A stretch of 64,000 bases of DNA, taken from Euphorbia lathyris. Lineage: Eukaryota; Streptophyta; Magnoliopsida; Malpighiales; Euphorbiaceae. The position numbers were made by a program, and so were the translations under genes. How positions within the stretch are numbered: the first letter of the stretch is position 1; every line of letters starts with the position of its first letter. Below are positions 1 to 11,484 of this stretch, piece after piece. The stretch spans positions 104,064,807 to 104,128,806 of the forward strand of contig NC_088910.1 in NCBI RefSeq assembly GCF_963576675.1. Direction: 5' to 3'. The notes beneath the pieces were generated by a model, which did no database searches, was not told the origin of the DNA, and saw nothing but the letters and a program-made list of their open reading frames with translations.

Positions 1-1073
1 TTTGTGTGAAGGTGTTGGGTTTGTATTTGGTTTAGTAGGGGTAGTGGGTGTCCAGGATTTGTTTGGTAAGGGCGATCGAAAGGTAGGTTTAGGTTTTAAG
101 GCTTCCATCATGGCCTGAACATGTAATTCCTGGAATTTGGCTTGTTGAATGGCATCGTATAAGGATACAGGTTTGAATGATCTCACTGAAGTCTGTAATT
201 CTGGTTTTAGGCCAGCTATGAATCCCTTACATCTTCATCAATGGTGGGATAAGATTTCTCCAGGCGAAGCTTCATCTCTTCGAACTGATCCTGAAATGCT
301 TCCACCGTAGTGACCTGTCGCAGCTTAAGTAATTGTTCTACGGCGTCACGAACTACGGTGTCCGGGAACCGTTTGTTCACCTCATCAACGAATTCCGGCC
401 AAGTCGCCGCCATATGACTCGGTTTCCAGTTCCTGTACCACTTCTCGGCTCGTCCCTGCATAAACAGTCCGGCTAGGTCTACTCGTTTTTCATCACTAAT
501 CTCGAATATCTGGAAATATTTGCTGCACTTGCTAATCCAGAGATCCGCTTCAGTTCCATCAAAGGGAGGTAACTCGCACCGCGGCAACATCTTATTGACC
601 GGAACTGCAGCCTTGTTGCCTGAGTTTTCACCAGAATAGTATCCCGACGAGTTGAAACTTGCAAATCCTCCAGGCGGAGTTGGCCCAAGTATTCCCTTAG
701 AACCAGGGAAGACATCCTTCTCTTTGAATGGGTTAACAGGGGTCTTCAACGGAATCGAAATTGATTCAGATTGAGGTTCCACCATCTTGCTAATGGCGTT
801 GATGGTTTTCTGAACGAGCGTTTCCAAATTTTTATGAGAGGTGAGTAGGGATTGATGCATAGCCGATTGTTCCTTCTTTAGCTGAGTTTGCTCAGTTAAC
901 AGAGCCTCTATTCTCTGGTTTTGGATTTTTTGCTCGTCGGAGATCTGAGCTTTCAGTTCCGTCAACTTCGTCTCCGTCGACGTTTTCTGTTCATTCAGCT
1001 CGGCGCTGAGTGCTGTCAATTGTTCCGCCAAGGCTTCCATTCGTGTAATTGCTCTCGTCTGCGGGTGGACCAT
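1..1073 (-). pseudogene. gag of Ty3/gypsy element (frameshifted, truncated by window edge)
   Basis: The ATG at 1073 opens a 285-residue frame with a coiled-coil-like, Q/E/K-rich N-terminus and then the retrotransposon gag core (PFDGTEADLWISKCSKYF, then FMQGRAEKWYRNW). It ends at a stop at 216, just after the motif YPTIDED. The following bases continue the gag in another frame (GFIAGLKPELQ, then a P/T/K-rich linker) down to position 1. The break is therefore a small deletion near 220-226. The protein would form the capsid of the virus-like particle. The call rests on family motifs; no zinc knuckle or polymerase is visible because the window ends. Confidence 0.8.
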
Positions 1074-1094
1074 AAATGGCCGGAGGAGACGTCG

Positions 1095-1106
1095 TCTCTG
1101 ATACCA
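1095..1106 (-). other. tRNA-iMet primer binding site
   Basis: The minus strand reads TGGTATCAGAGA two bases inside the LTR end. This matches the 3' end complement of plant initiator tRNA-Met, the usual primer for minus-strand DNA synthesis in many LTR retrotransposons. Confidence 0.8.
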
Positions 1107-1107
1107 A

Positions 1108-1405
1108 TGTCAGAACCTAAGTTCTGCAGAATTCTGATATAGGATTTAAGGAAGAAAAAGGTAGAAGAAGAAGAGAATTTAGGAGGAAACAGGATGATAA
1201 TTCTATTGATAGATGTGCTCAATGAGCATGACCAGCTATAAAGGCCAAAACAGTTACAAAGGACTAACAAGAATGCCACCTGGCATAACAAACTAGCTAA
1301 CAAACAAAAGAGTATCATAACAGAATTACACTCAAGGCATGACAGTAATTTAAATGCAATCACATATTGCTAACGGTAGATTTCTTCTTTCTCTGATATG
1401 TAACA
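1108..1405 (-). repeat. 5' LTR of the left-edge gypsy element
   Basis: On the plus strand this block starts TGTCAGAACC and ends ATATGTAACA, that is TG...CA ends. On the minus strand a TATA-like TTTATAG lies near 1229-1240. The primer binding site follows directly. The right edge falls exactly where UCH3 intron homology begins. The LTR is about 298 bp, which is short for plant gypsy elements. Confidence 0.75.
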
Positions 1406-2200
1406 GGAAGTTGGTGAGAAAGGATATGGTATTCTATGTTTTGTGTGGTACTTGGAGATCATAGATAATTGATAGGATTTGGTCTTTTCTTGATGATAAG
1501 GGACTGGAAAGTTTGTGTTGATGGAAATATTGAATGACAAGGATAACAGCTAGTGAATCTGTGCGAAATGAAGCTGATGGGATGTGAAATTTAAGATAGG
1601 GACTGAGATGCTAATACCTGATAAGAGAGCTATGTCATGTGCTTTTTCCTAGTTCTTGCTGATCAAGTGAATGACCAATGCTGTGAAGTGGCAGTGCTTG
1701 CTTTACTTTTTCCGGTAAAGCATTTGCTTTATTTCTTACCAATATTTGTTTGTCTACAGATAATTTGGACACTGATTTTATCTGCTTCACATGTGTGGAA
1801 GGTAAAAGCTTTCTGATCACTGATTTAGTCCCTTTGGGATTAAGTATTGGAAGCAAAAATCAGAACTAAGCTACAATATTCTACCCTCATGAAATTTTCT
1901 AATTTTAGCTATTCTATGTGTAGGGGAGCTTTTTGAGCTAGATGGAAGAAAGTCAGGACCCATATGGCATGGTGCATCCTCACCTTGTAGCTTATTGCAG
2001 GTAAGTATATGCGACTATAGCAATTCTTTTCCCTTCTTTTATAGTCTTTGTGGCTCCAAAGAAGATAACAAAAATGAAGAATGAAATGAGATAATCAAAT
2101 TGAAGCGATATTTACCACTTCTGCAGAGATATGAATCAATTGAATTGAATTGAGCCCAAATAAGATGAATGTAGTACATGTTAGATGATCAGGTGAAATG
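1406..2200 (+). pseudogene. UCH3 fragment A (part of intron 6, exons 7-8, part of intron 8)
   Basis: This block aligns by eye with the intact UCH3 gene from about 15550 to 16610. The exon 7 equivalent is 1754-1801 and the exon 8 equivalent 1924-2000. Differences show it is dead. Five bases are missing at the intron 6/exon 7 acceptor. The codon for the catalytic His (CAT, 16185-16187 in the intact gene) is GAT at 1774-1776. In exon 8, TTG has become TGG. Exons 1-6 and 9 are absent: the left side is cut by the gypsy LTR, and homology stops near 2200. The hAT MITE of the intact intron 6 lies outside the copied part, so it gives no timing. Confidence 0.9.
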
Positions 2201-4373
2201 TTGATGAGGACAGTTGACTGACGGTAGGTGCGTTTTACCCTAGCCATATGTACACCTCATTGAATGCAAATTGGCTTAATTTGGTGTTCTTAATCAGTGG
2301 CTATTTTGTAAAGTCTGATTTGCTGTTTCTGCATAAAACTCCAAAAAATTTAGCCCAAAATTCTGGGGAACCCATCAACTTATTTCGGCTAAGAATAGTC
2401 CAATATCTGAACCTTTTCGTGCTTCATTATAAGCTGCTAACCTCTTTGCAATGCAAGTAAGCAACTCATACATCTGCTCAAATTTCGGTGACTTATTATC
2501 ATGGAATATACAAAAAAAAAATCTCAAAATTATCAAATGGTAACATTCAGGCTAAATGGTACCTTTGTGGTCTACGGCTACAGATAGTACTATGAGAGAA
2601 TAGTAATAAAAAAAAAAGTATTTCTGGCTAACATGTTAATAGTAAGGAATACATTTTTCTTTTCTCATTAAAATAAATCCTGTTTTTTAAAGAAAATAGG
2701 CAGTTGTACTTATATTTGTTATTTGGACTAGAATTAGAATAGATGAGGGGAAAAAAAACTTCTGCACAAATTGTTTCAGCAAATGACAAATTAGAAGCAT
2801 AATGGAATGGAAACTAGTATATTTTGCATCTACAACTTGCTGTATGTTCATTTTCTTATACAGAGGCAGGCTATGCTAACTAACTCCTGATCTAGGCATA
2901 GGCTAATTACTTGAAAGAAGAATCTATATTTCAGGTGGCATCATTTTCATAGATTATCAACTTTTGATCATTTATTCAACATCTTACATTCATTCCTTCT
3001 TTAATCCTATTATTCTATTTTGCTGAAAGTGTTTATTGTCTTGAAAAATACATGATTAATGCTAGTAATTTCAACCATCTACATGAATTGAACAGACACT
3101 GTTTTCCTATTTGCAAGTCAAGATAAAATGAACTCATGGACAGAATTTTTTATCCTCTTCATAACAAGGAGAAGAAATGATATGATAATCATTTTCATTT
3201 CTACCTTTTTGTGCACAATGAGACAGAAATAAATGTCAAAAATAGAGTCAGTGATTTATACAGATTCCGTAAATTCAAAGAAATATGAATTTCTGATTTT
3301 CATTTGTAATTTAATATATTGAAATTTTATTCGCAAATGAGTTGAGCGTTTGAAAGAATTTCAGGTTTGGTGAATTGTGAATATGATCTTTTGCCGTCAA
3401 TATGAAATCTTCTATTCATCGTTACCATGGCGTGCCTGTAAATTTAGTTTTCTTGATCAGGAATTTGAGTATTTTGTTGCATATTTTAAAATGTTTTTTC
3501 ATATTTTGAAAGCTTATCTTTTTCACCAGGAGTTTGTTAGTATGGCAGTACAGTGACAGGAGGAACAAAGTTGTCAATTAAATTTTCTACTTCCATACAA
3601 GGAAGCAAGTAATTTCATTTAAAAAAAAAAAAAAAAGAACACTTCATTGTAGTTGAATTAAACATGAATTAGAGCATATGAAGCTATTAAAAATTGTAAC
3701 TTCACCATTATTGTTTTTAGCTCAATATGTGAAAGTTGAGTTTCAGAAGATAGTCGTAGCAAATCCGTCTTATTCCTAGGATTCATAGGCAATTTATCAT
3801 CAGTAAGCTCTATCTTCTAGCCTGTGAAAACTTTTGTATATTTTCCGTAGAGGACATAAACCTTTGCGGAAAACATACAAAGAAAAAATGTAAATTAGTT
3901 CTATGTTGTAATGGAATTGGTAAGTACTTCTCTTGAATTTTAATCTTTTTACCATTCTCCACAAGAATCAACTGCCAACTGTCATAAATGCATCTTTGAT
4001 CCCCACGTATGGTTAATTCGAGGACTTACCATGATAAGCTACAAGTATAGCCAAGTCTAAGGTGCACTTGCTCTTGCAAATGTATGTCTTTCTTCCGTGT
4101 GGTTTCGTTCATCTTGTTTTATGGATACACAGTAAGAATCCTGTGGCACCTTCCAAAAATGATTACGCCCCAGCTGCGATGTGAAAACTGTCATTTTATA
4201 GTTGACAGTAACCAGAACCAAGTCTTAGTGTGCTGTAACTTTTATATTTATCCAACTATATTTAGAGCTTTCTGCTTATAAATGCATAGTAAGGTTAGTT
4301 TCTTCTCTACGTTCGTCTGCCTTTGATTCCTATTGTTCTTTTCACAAGATTGTGAGAGAAAGTTGAGAAGGCG
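2201..4373. other. AT-rich intergenic DNA, upstream of the RAV gene
   Basis: I find no coding region, clear transposon end or RNA gene here. Open frames are short and show no domain. The last few hundred bases presumably hold the RAV promoter and 5' leader, but I cannot place a convincing TATA box. A poly-A tract lies at about 3620-3635. Confidence 0.5.
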
Positions 4374-5345
4374 ATGGAGTTGGATTTGAGGCTCAACATG
4401 TCAGTTGATAGTTCAAACTTGAATATCAGCGACAGCGACGGTAGCGGATCATCCTCAAAGTTCAGAGGAGTGATTTGGCTTAGAAGTGGAAAGTGGGGTG
4501 CACGGATTGCTTATAAGTACAAGGCGTACTGGCTGGGAACATACGACATGGAAGAAGAGGCTGCAATGGCTTATGATAGAGCAGCAATCAAACTTCAAAG
4601 AAGCCATACGCCACTCAACTTCCATATGGCAATCTACACAGTCCAAGAGACAAAATTCCAAGGTCAGTACTCGAACGAGGAGATCCTAGAGATGATAAAA
4701 GACAAAACTTACATCACCAAATTCACTAGCTTTCTTTCAAATCAATCTTCCGTGAGAGAACTCAACACAAGTAATCCATCACACCGCTGTGGTGGGATCT
4801 CGTATCAACTCCTTTTCCGGAAGGAGTTGACACAAACTGATGTTACTCACATCAAAGGGTTTCACATCCCTAAAGAATATGCAATGCAGCACTTTCCACC
4901 ACTGGCTGGTGTGAACTCAGAAACGACAGAAGGTGGCGAGAAAAAGTCCCTGGAGCTAATCTTCTATGATAAACATTGTCGGCCATGGACTTTTCGATAT
5001 TCGTACTGGAAGAGTACACAGACTTTTGTGTTTACAAAAGGGTGGAGACACTTCCTGAGGATGAACAGCTTGAAGCCGAAAGATTCAGTCTTCTTCTACA
5101 TATGTAAGCATCAAAGGGACAATCAGGGAAAAAAATATTACATGATAGATGTGCAGCATGCTGGAACGGAAAGTTATAGTTTGCATTGGAATATAGACAT
5201 GGAAAATGATTTTTGGAAAAATATAAACAAGGGCCTAGAGGTTGAAGAAATGGAAGAAGAAGAGGAGACTGATAATGAAGTGAGGCTTTTTGGTGTTCAG
5301 ATTGGAAGAAGAGTGAATGATAAGCGGAAAAGGATTGATGAATAA
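4374..5345 (+). CDS. RAV-type transcription factor (AP2/ERF + B3)
   Basis: This is an intronless frame of 323 residues. An AP2/ERF domain lies at about residues 29-84 (FRGVIWLRSGKWGARI, WLGTYDMEEEAAMAYDRAAIK). It is followed by the short linker helix typical of RAV proteins (EEILEMIKDKTYITKF, about 102-117). A B3 domain spans about 146-247 (LLFRKELTQTDV, then GWRHFLRMNSLKPKDSVFFY). RAV proteins bind bipartite CAACA/CACCTG-type sites in the nucleus and mostly repress, for example in flowering and growth control. An acidic stretch (291-300) precedes RLFGVQI (304-310), which matches the known B3 repression motif R/KLFGV. KRKR at 317-320 could be a nuclear signal. The ATG at 4374 is the first in frame and has G at +4. 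The AP2 part is divergent from RAV1/TEM1, so a diverged family member is likely. Expression is unknown. Confidence 0.9.
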   Translation: MELDLRLNMSVDSSNLNISDSDGSGSSSKFRGVIWLRSGKWGARIAYKYKAYWLGTYDMEEEAAMAYDRAAIKLQRSHTPLNFHMAIYTVQETKFQGQYSNEEILEMIKDKTYITKFTSFLSNQSSVRELNTSNPSHRCGGISYQLLFRKELTQTDVTHIKGFHIPKEYAMQHFPPLAGVNSETTEGGEKKSLELIFYDKHCRPWTFRYSYWKSTQTFVFTKGWRHFLRMNSLKPKDSVFFYICKHQRDNQGKKYYMIDVQHAGTESYSLHWNIDMENDFWKNINKGLEVEEMEEEEETDNEVRLFGVQIGRRVNDKRKRIDE

Positions 5346-6045
5346 GAACAACTTTGCTGCTTCTGTTTCTTTTTATTGAATTTGCAGTTTCTTTTATTGA
5401 TTTTCATGAATTTTAGAATTTAGCCATTTCAAATTTTCATTTGCAATCAGTGAACTTCTATGTTCATTACAACATGATTCCAATTTATCCACATGATTTT
5501 AGTTTATTACAGAAGATTTGTATTGTGTTTCTATGCTTTATGAGATGAGTTTATGTAACTTTATAACTTTCAATATGTAGTATTCTGGAAAATATGACTT
5601 GCTTTTTTTTTATTATTATTTTCACCTAAATTTATCTTACCCAGAAGAGATGCAATTAGCGATTTGTCAAGGCTACAGAATCATAACGGAAAATTCTATT
5701 GTGATTCCGTACCATTGGATCTTATTAATAAAAATACGATAATTATACAATTTAATCATTTTTTAGGGAAATGATAAAATCATCTGATTCATTGTATGTT
5801 GTATCTTTTTTGTTTGTTATTTATAGATGGTTTTGAAAATAAAACGTATAAATACAGTTTTCTAGTAATGAATGTATAAACTGCATTTTATTTTTATTAT
5901 TATTAATTCTTTTCAATCTCATAGCTGATAAATTAATATTGTTATATCTTACCAAAAAAAAAAAATTAATATTGTTATAGATGGAAATAAACATTAAAAT
6001 ATGACTTCTGTTTTCCTTTTGAAAGAAAATATCACTTATATTTAG
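5346..6045. other. 3' flank of the RAV gene, AT-rich
   Basis: This holds the presumed 3' UTR of the RAV gene and AT-rich DNA. No domain-bearing frame and no clear element ends were seen. An antisense frame at 5821-6174 is low-complexity and is not supported. Confidence 0.45.
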
Positions 6046-6536
6046 CAGTGTAAACGAGCTGAGTCGAGCTTTGGTCTGCTCCAGTTCGGCTTGACATAAT
6101 GTTAACGAGTTTGAGCTTCGTTTGAGCTCAAATTTGTTTTTGAGCTCGGTTTGATTAAAATCTCGTTTGTTCACTACATGCTCACGAGCTTACTCGTTTA
6201 TCTTGTTCATGAGCTTTGCTCGTGAACAGCTCATTTATTTTGTTTACGAGCTTTGCTCGCGAGCATATCGTTAAGTATGTTCATGTACAAGCTCGTTTAT
6301 TGTGTTCGTAAAAAAAATAATATCAAATAAAACTATAGTAAGTTTAGAAAATGAAAAATACAATGGAATATATTATTGAATATATTGAAATAATAGCAAG
6401 TTTAGTAAATAAAATAATTTGTGCACGACATAGTTGTGAAAGGCATTTACATGAGTTATCTGAGGCGACAGGCTACCTAAGAGATCCTTCCAGTGCCTCT
6501 GGTGTTGGAAGGCATGCAATTAACAAGAGTCGACCG

Positions 6537-6817
6537 CAGTGGCGGAACCAGGACCCTGAATGGCCCGGGGCTCAAACATATCAATAAAAAAAAATTCAAA
6601 AGTTCAGCCCGTTAGGGCTGGGTAAATTTTTTTGTACCTCTAAAATAAAAGCAAGCATCATTAACCATCTCATCTACCTTTAAACATTGATATAATATTA
6701 CATAGAGTCAATATAATTCTCTCCAAAATATTACGAGACACCATTACTAAAAAAAAAAAAAATCACAATTCTCGGGCGACCGGCCGGGGCTGGAGCCCCC
6801 CTGGTTGACCGCCTCTA
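6537..6817. mobile_element. hAT-like MITE
   Basis: The left end is CAGTGGCGGAACCAGG. The right end read in reverse is AGAGGCGGTCAACCAGG, an imperfect terminal inverted repeat of the CAG(T/G)GGCGGA-type seen twice more in this window (18914, 37215). The inside is AT-rich with no coding frame. A target duplication is not clear. Confidence 0.5.
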
Positions 6818-8134
6818 ATGAAGGATTTGAAGCGGAAGCATGTTGGTATGTAGATTCACTGCCGGATTACCAGAATTAAGATCCCAGTACATGGCAGGAA
6901 CAAACTATAATTACCTGCGCAAGACGACTATGTTTCCTCAAGTCAAAGGACTATATGCACTATGATGACCTAGATAATAATTATGTTGACTAGGAGTAAA
7001 CCTTTGTGCAATTATTATCTAACGTCACAGTTCGAACCATTCGCCTATTCGAATGTCCACATATTTATTCTGATATCAACATAACAGAATGAGATTTTCT
7101 GTTTCTGATTAATATCTCATACTAATTGAGAAAATAAACAGAGGTGATAGTCTAAGGATGGATGAGTGTCCAATTCATTATCCACCAACTATGAAACATT
7201 TAAGATTATTATTTCACCAAAGAAATATATCTCATTATTATTAACTCTTAATAATATTATCTCTTTGTAAATAATCTTTGGTCTAGTGTATGTATATATA
7301 TATTCATTAAGTAATTAAACAATACAAATAATTTCACATGAATACATATATTATTAACTGCCATTTGGATACAAAATTCACCTTGTATAATATACAAAAG
7401 GAATGGCCTAGCGCATACAACACTTACATCTAACTCATGTGAGGGGCGGTAGTCTCTGGTAGTTAAGGCAGCATAGTTTTTTTTTTTTTTTATATCTGTT
7501 CAGTGAAATAAAAATAAGAATGGTTTGGGTAAGTTAAAGAAAAGAAGAAAAAAAAAAAGATAGAAACTACTCTTTCATTAAAAAAAAAAATCTCATCACA
7601 ACCACCGTCGATCTTCTTTAGCCGGCTAACCATCATCATCGATCTACTCCATTGCATTCTAAGGTACTGGTCTTTTACTTTTCTTACTCTTTTCCTTTGT
7701 TTTTATTTCTTCATCCTACTGATGCTACGATTATGTTGTCTAAATTTCTACTCTTCTTTCTACCTTCTTCTTTATTTGCCTGTTATCATGATTGACGCTA
7801 ATGTTACGTTGCCCAATTTTTGAGATTTTTATGAAAGTTATGTTGATTATACCACTGTTACTGATGAAATGGTATATGAAAGTTTACAGAGGTTATTTAT
7901 CAAAGTGTGTGAAACAGTATGAAATTGCATGAAATTTTATGAATCTGTATGAAAGTGTATGAAACAGTAGGTTACTAGTTTCTAATTTTTCAAATTTTGC
8001 AAGCTTTTGGACGTGAGGGTTAGTAATTCTAATACATCGAAAGCGAAAACGAGAACGGATCCTTGTCGGAAGCATGTGTAAGAAGTCAAGGCATGTAAGT
8101 ATTAGTAAGATAATGATGTTTGATATATTATTAG
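6818..8134. other. AT-rich DNA without a recognised gene
   Basis: No convincing gene was found. The stretch 7840-7970 is rich in the word TATGAAA, which gives a weak local repeat. A small possible BED-finger remnant near 8022 is listed separately. Confidence 0.4.
8022..8081 (+). pseudogene. possible BED zinc-finger remnant of a hAT transposase
   Basis: A 19-codon stretch reads SNTSKAKTRTDPCRKHV before a stop. The pattern S-rich, K/R, then RTDPxxKH resembles the start of the BED finger in plant hAT transposases. It is too short for certainty and has no intact downstream transposase. Confidence 0.3.
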
Positions 8135-8734
8135 TGTTGGGCTTTTCTGACCCATGAGGAGCCCAATTAGGGTTAGACTCATGCTTTAACCCTAGCAGTA
8201 TATAAGGGTAAGTTTTAAGAGAGTTTTTGTAACTCTATTTTCAGAGAAAGAGAAAATTTGTTTTCTTCCATTCCACCCAGCCACACGAAATTGCCCATAG
8301 CCGGAGATTGAACCGTTGGATCGTCGTGAATTTTGGACAGAAGCTTCCTAACACCTGTTCCCTTGTTTTCACGGGAGCGACTCGTTCGGAGGCTTGGAAG
8401 AGCAGTTCGTACTAGGGGCAGATTGTCGACAGATTTGTGACTTGTTTGAGGTTCTTCTTTTCTTTTGTGTTATGATTGATTCCATACTTCTTGAGGGAAA
8501 ATTCCAAGATTATATGTTGATTGTGTATGCCTCTAGTGTTATCTAGGGATGAACTTGTGTATTACCCATTATTATTTGATATAGTGGAAGGTTTAAGCAG
8601 ACTACGGTCCCCGTGGTTTTTACTCTTTGCATTGATGGGGTTTTCCACATAAATATTGTGCATGTGCATTGTGTTTGTGTGGCTGCCATTTTATTACTTG
8701 TGTTGCTTCGTTGTGTTTGGTTGTTACTCTACTA
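8135..8734 (+). repeat. solo LTR, probably copia-type
   Basis: The block starts TGTTGGGCTTTT and is flanked on both sides by ATTAG (8130-8134 and 8735-8739), a perfect 5-bp target duplication. A TATA-like TATATAAGG lies near 8200. The 3' part has the phrase GTGGTTTTTACTCTTT...GGGTTTTCCAC, which is common in plant copia LTRs. The right end is CTACTA rather than the expected CA, so the last base has mutated or the edge is off by a base or two. No internal retrotransposon DNA flanks it, so it looks like an LTR left by recombination. Confidence 0.65.
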
Positions 8735-9196
8735 ATTAGTTTCCTCATAGATTCATTTAAGTCGGGAAATGATTAATAACGAAGGTCAATTCCGTATTAT
8801 TGTTGTCACCGTTGTTAGTCCGTTTTTTTCTTCAATTAGGAATTAGGATCTTATTATCAGACTAGAAGTTTTATTTTGCTTTATAGCTTTAGAATTTAAA
8901 CTAGTTAACCTAGTTAATTTGTTATATTTTTTTTTGTGTTTTTCTAATCTGTTTGTCACCTCATGTGCGAGAGAGACGGTCATCTCACCTCGCCTCGAGG
9001 CGATATTTTGCCTTTATCAGCTTGGCTCACCTTTCACCTTTAAAAACTATGGTGTACGGATTTGGATTGTATTTCTAATTCTACTTGGACTCTTTTTAAT
9101 CTGACAATGGAATATATTTAAATAATACATATTACTAAGTTGAATTTTTTAATATATCAAAATTATAATTATTAAATACAAATAATATGTTATATA

Positions 9197-10080
9197 GACC
9201 TTGTTTGTTTGGGGGAAAATATTATGCAGGAAAATATTTTTCCTATTTTCCAGTGTTTGTTTGGGCAGGAAAACAAGTCAAAGGAAAATAAGTGGCAAGT
9301 CAATGGAAAAGGAATGAAGAAATAATGGAAAATGTTTTACCCCTTTCAAAAAGGGTAAAACATTTTCCCTAAAACATATGCGTTTAGATAAAAATGGGAA
9401 AAACGTTAAAAGATGTAAAAATACAAAAATATGAAACATGAATAATGTGAAAACGCTATAAAACACAAGAATATGAAAATAAACCGGCAAAAAACATGAA
9501 AATGTGAACATATGTGAAACACACAAAAATGTGAAGAAATACGAAAAACACGAAAACAGAAAAAATGCTAAAACACAAAAACGTGAAAAATACGAAAAAC
9601 ATGAAAACATGAATAACACGAAAAAATAACAAAATACGAAAAATAAAAAACGCGAAAAAAAAGAAAATGTGAAAAACCAAAAAACTAAATGTGAAAACAC
9701 GAAAACATGAAGAAAAAATTCAAAAAAATAAAATAACGTTAATAACACAAGAAAACGTACAAAAAATGGCAAAAATATAAAAAAAAACGTTTTTCGTGTT
9801 TTTAACATTAATTTTTTTTCACATTTTTCGTATTTTCCACTTTTTCCATGTTTTCCATGTTTTTAATATTTTTTTACTTTTCGTGATTTTCGCATTTTTT
9901 CACTTTTTGTGTTTTAACAAATTTTCACGTTTCTTTTTGTGTTTTTCACGTTTTTTAGTGATTGGAAAATATTTTCCAGTGTTGTTGCCAAACACAGAAA
10001 AACATTTTATTTTCCTGCACAATATTTTCCCTACATAAAATTTTCCAGAACACAATATTTTTCCCCAAACAAACGGGGTC
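9197..10080. mobile_element. foldback MITE with degenerate A-rich core
   Basis: The left end GACCTTGTTTGTTTGGGG and the right end (reverse) GACCCCGTTTGTTTGGGG form terminal inverted repeats. The arms extend into related GGAAAATATT blocks. The core (about 9400-9960) is built from variants of ACACGAAAAACATGAAAA on one side and its complement on the other, so the whole 884 bp can fold. The flanks are ATA on both sides, a possible 3-bp duplication as in Harbinger or CACTA families. The long Phe-rich frames in it are artefacts of this composition. Confidence 0.65.
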
Positions 10081-10335
10081 ATAGTGCATGAACTTTTATC
10101 AAACCTATTTGTAAATATTATAATCGAGATTGTTCATAAAATTGTTACGAGCCTATAACCGAGCGAACGAGCTTTTGAGTCGAGTTTTGACCTGTTCAAC
10201 CTCGGCTCGTTTACGAATCAAACCTCTAAATCAGGCTCATAAGCGGTTGGTTTATAAATCAAACCGAACCGAAAGCAAGCTTTTATCAAACCGATCACGA
10301 GCCGTTCATGAATACTCAACTCATTTACAGTCCTA

Positions 10336-11316
10336 TTTATGTTGGTCATTTATATGATATTATTATAGTAATTAATTAAAAAAAAAGAGCAAAAACTATG
10401 AGGTCCATTCTTTTTCATTTTTTTGGTGCATTAAGTTTTTTTTTTTCTTTCAAACAAAAGTCATCATTTTTTTCATTTAGATACATAAGACTCGTTGTCA
10501 TTTATTTATTTTTATCATTGTTGTTTGTCGAATTAGTTAGTTGTGAATCTAATTCACTTAAAATGATATTATGTATTTCATCTACTTTTACATTTTGAAA
10601 TAATGTTTTTACCGTTGTTTTAAAGTTATATTACACATATTAAAAACTGTTTTTAAACGGTTAAACATACAAATTTCGAACGCATGTGAAATAAATAAAA
10701 TTATGTTAACCGAATTTTATATTCAATTTTTTTTATCAAGGGTTAATGACCAAAAAATAAAAAAATTAAGAAGTTAATAAAAAAAGAAACAAAAAAGAAA
10801 TTCAATCTCTCTAATGTTTTCACAGAAGTGTAGATTTAACATTAACGTATAAAATGATGAAAATTTAATTCTAACGTTTTCAAACGAGATTAATTCTAGT
10901 CATACATTATCGAAAATTAGAAAAACTGATTTGACTTGTATTTAACTGTGACTTTAGACCTTCCAAATATCAATTATGTCTAAAATATTTAGTGTATTAT
11001 TAATAAAATTACAAAAATTCTGTTAAGACTTCTAAAATATTTATTGTGCTATTAATATAGTTACAAAAAAAATCAATGAAAAACGTACGAAACTGGTTCA
11101 ATTTATCGATAAACTTGTTTGGAATGTTCGATGCGACAGTTAAATAACACTAAAATAAGTATTTTCAAATTTTCGATAGCGCAAAATTAAAATTGATTTG
11201 ATTTGAAAATGCTAGGGTTTAATTTGTACCATTTCATATGTTTGGGCTAAAATTACACTTCGTTTGAAATATGAGGGTTAAATATGGCTGTCATCCATTT
11301 AAAATAATATTAAGGA
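10336..11316. other. AT-rich repeat-like DNA
   Basis: No gene was found. The stretch 10860-11290 resembles phrases inside the MULE at 24431-25848 (words such as TAAAATATTTAGTGTATTATTAATA and CGATAAACTTG), so it is probably an old relative of that repeat. No clean ends were found. Confidence 0.4.
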
Positions 11317-11484
11317 TAGGGATGACAATAGATAGAGTACTCTCGGTAATATCAATCGCAAATTCTTACCCATTTATTTTTCATTTACCTGTATTTGTCC
11401 TATTACCGTAATGAGTATAATTTTTGCATCTCATACTCGTCCCATTTAATTCACGGATACCCTTACCTGTTAAAAATCAATAGT

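Larger units (their letters stand above)
1..1405 (-). mobile_element. Ty3/gypsy LTR retrotransposon, 5' part only
   Basis: Reading on the minus strand from 1405 down, there is an LTR, a primer binding site and then gag, which runs off the left edge of the window. The LTR edge at 1405/1406 abuts UCH3-derived DNA exactly, so the element inserted into a UCH3 duplicate. The second LTR and the partner of the target duplication (GGAAG at 1406-1410 on this side) lie outside the window. The gag is frameshifted, so this copy is probably dead. The lineage within Ty3/gypsy was not determined. Confidence 0.85.
6046..10335. mobile_element. possible decayed hAT element (ends facing each other)
   Basis: The left end reads CAGTGTAAACGAGCTGAG near 6046. 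The right end, read on the minus strand from about 10335, gives GGACTGTAAATGAGTTGAG, an imperfect inverted match. GAGCTCG-rich subterminal DNA lies next to both (6046-6310, 10140-10320). A piece resembling a hAT BED zinc finger lies between them (8022-8081). Together these suggest one decayed 4.3-kb hAT carrier, later hit by a solo LTR and a foldback element. I could not find a clean 8-bp target duplication. Two separate MITEs are an alternative. Confidence 0.35.

Noticed and set aside
5821..6174. Minus-strand open frame of 117 codons
   Set aside because: AT-rich, Asn/Phe-rich translation with no domain; it spans the edge of a repeat.
9278..9808. Long minus-strand open frame (176 codons), Phe-rich, membrane-like
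   Set aside because: It is the reading of an AAAACACGAAAA-type low-complexity core of a foldback element; a mirrored frame exists on the other arm.
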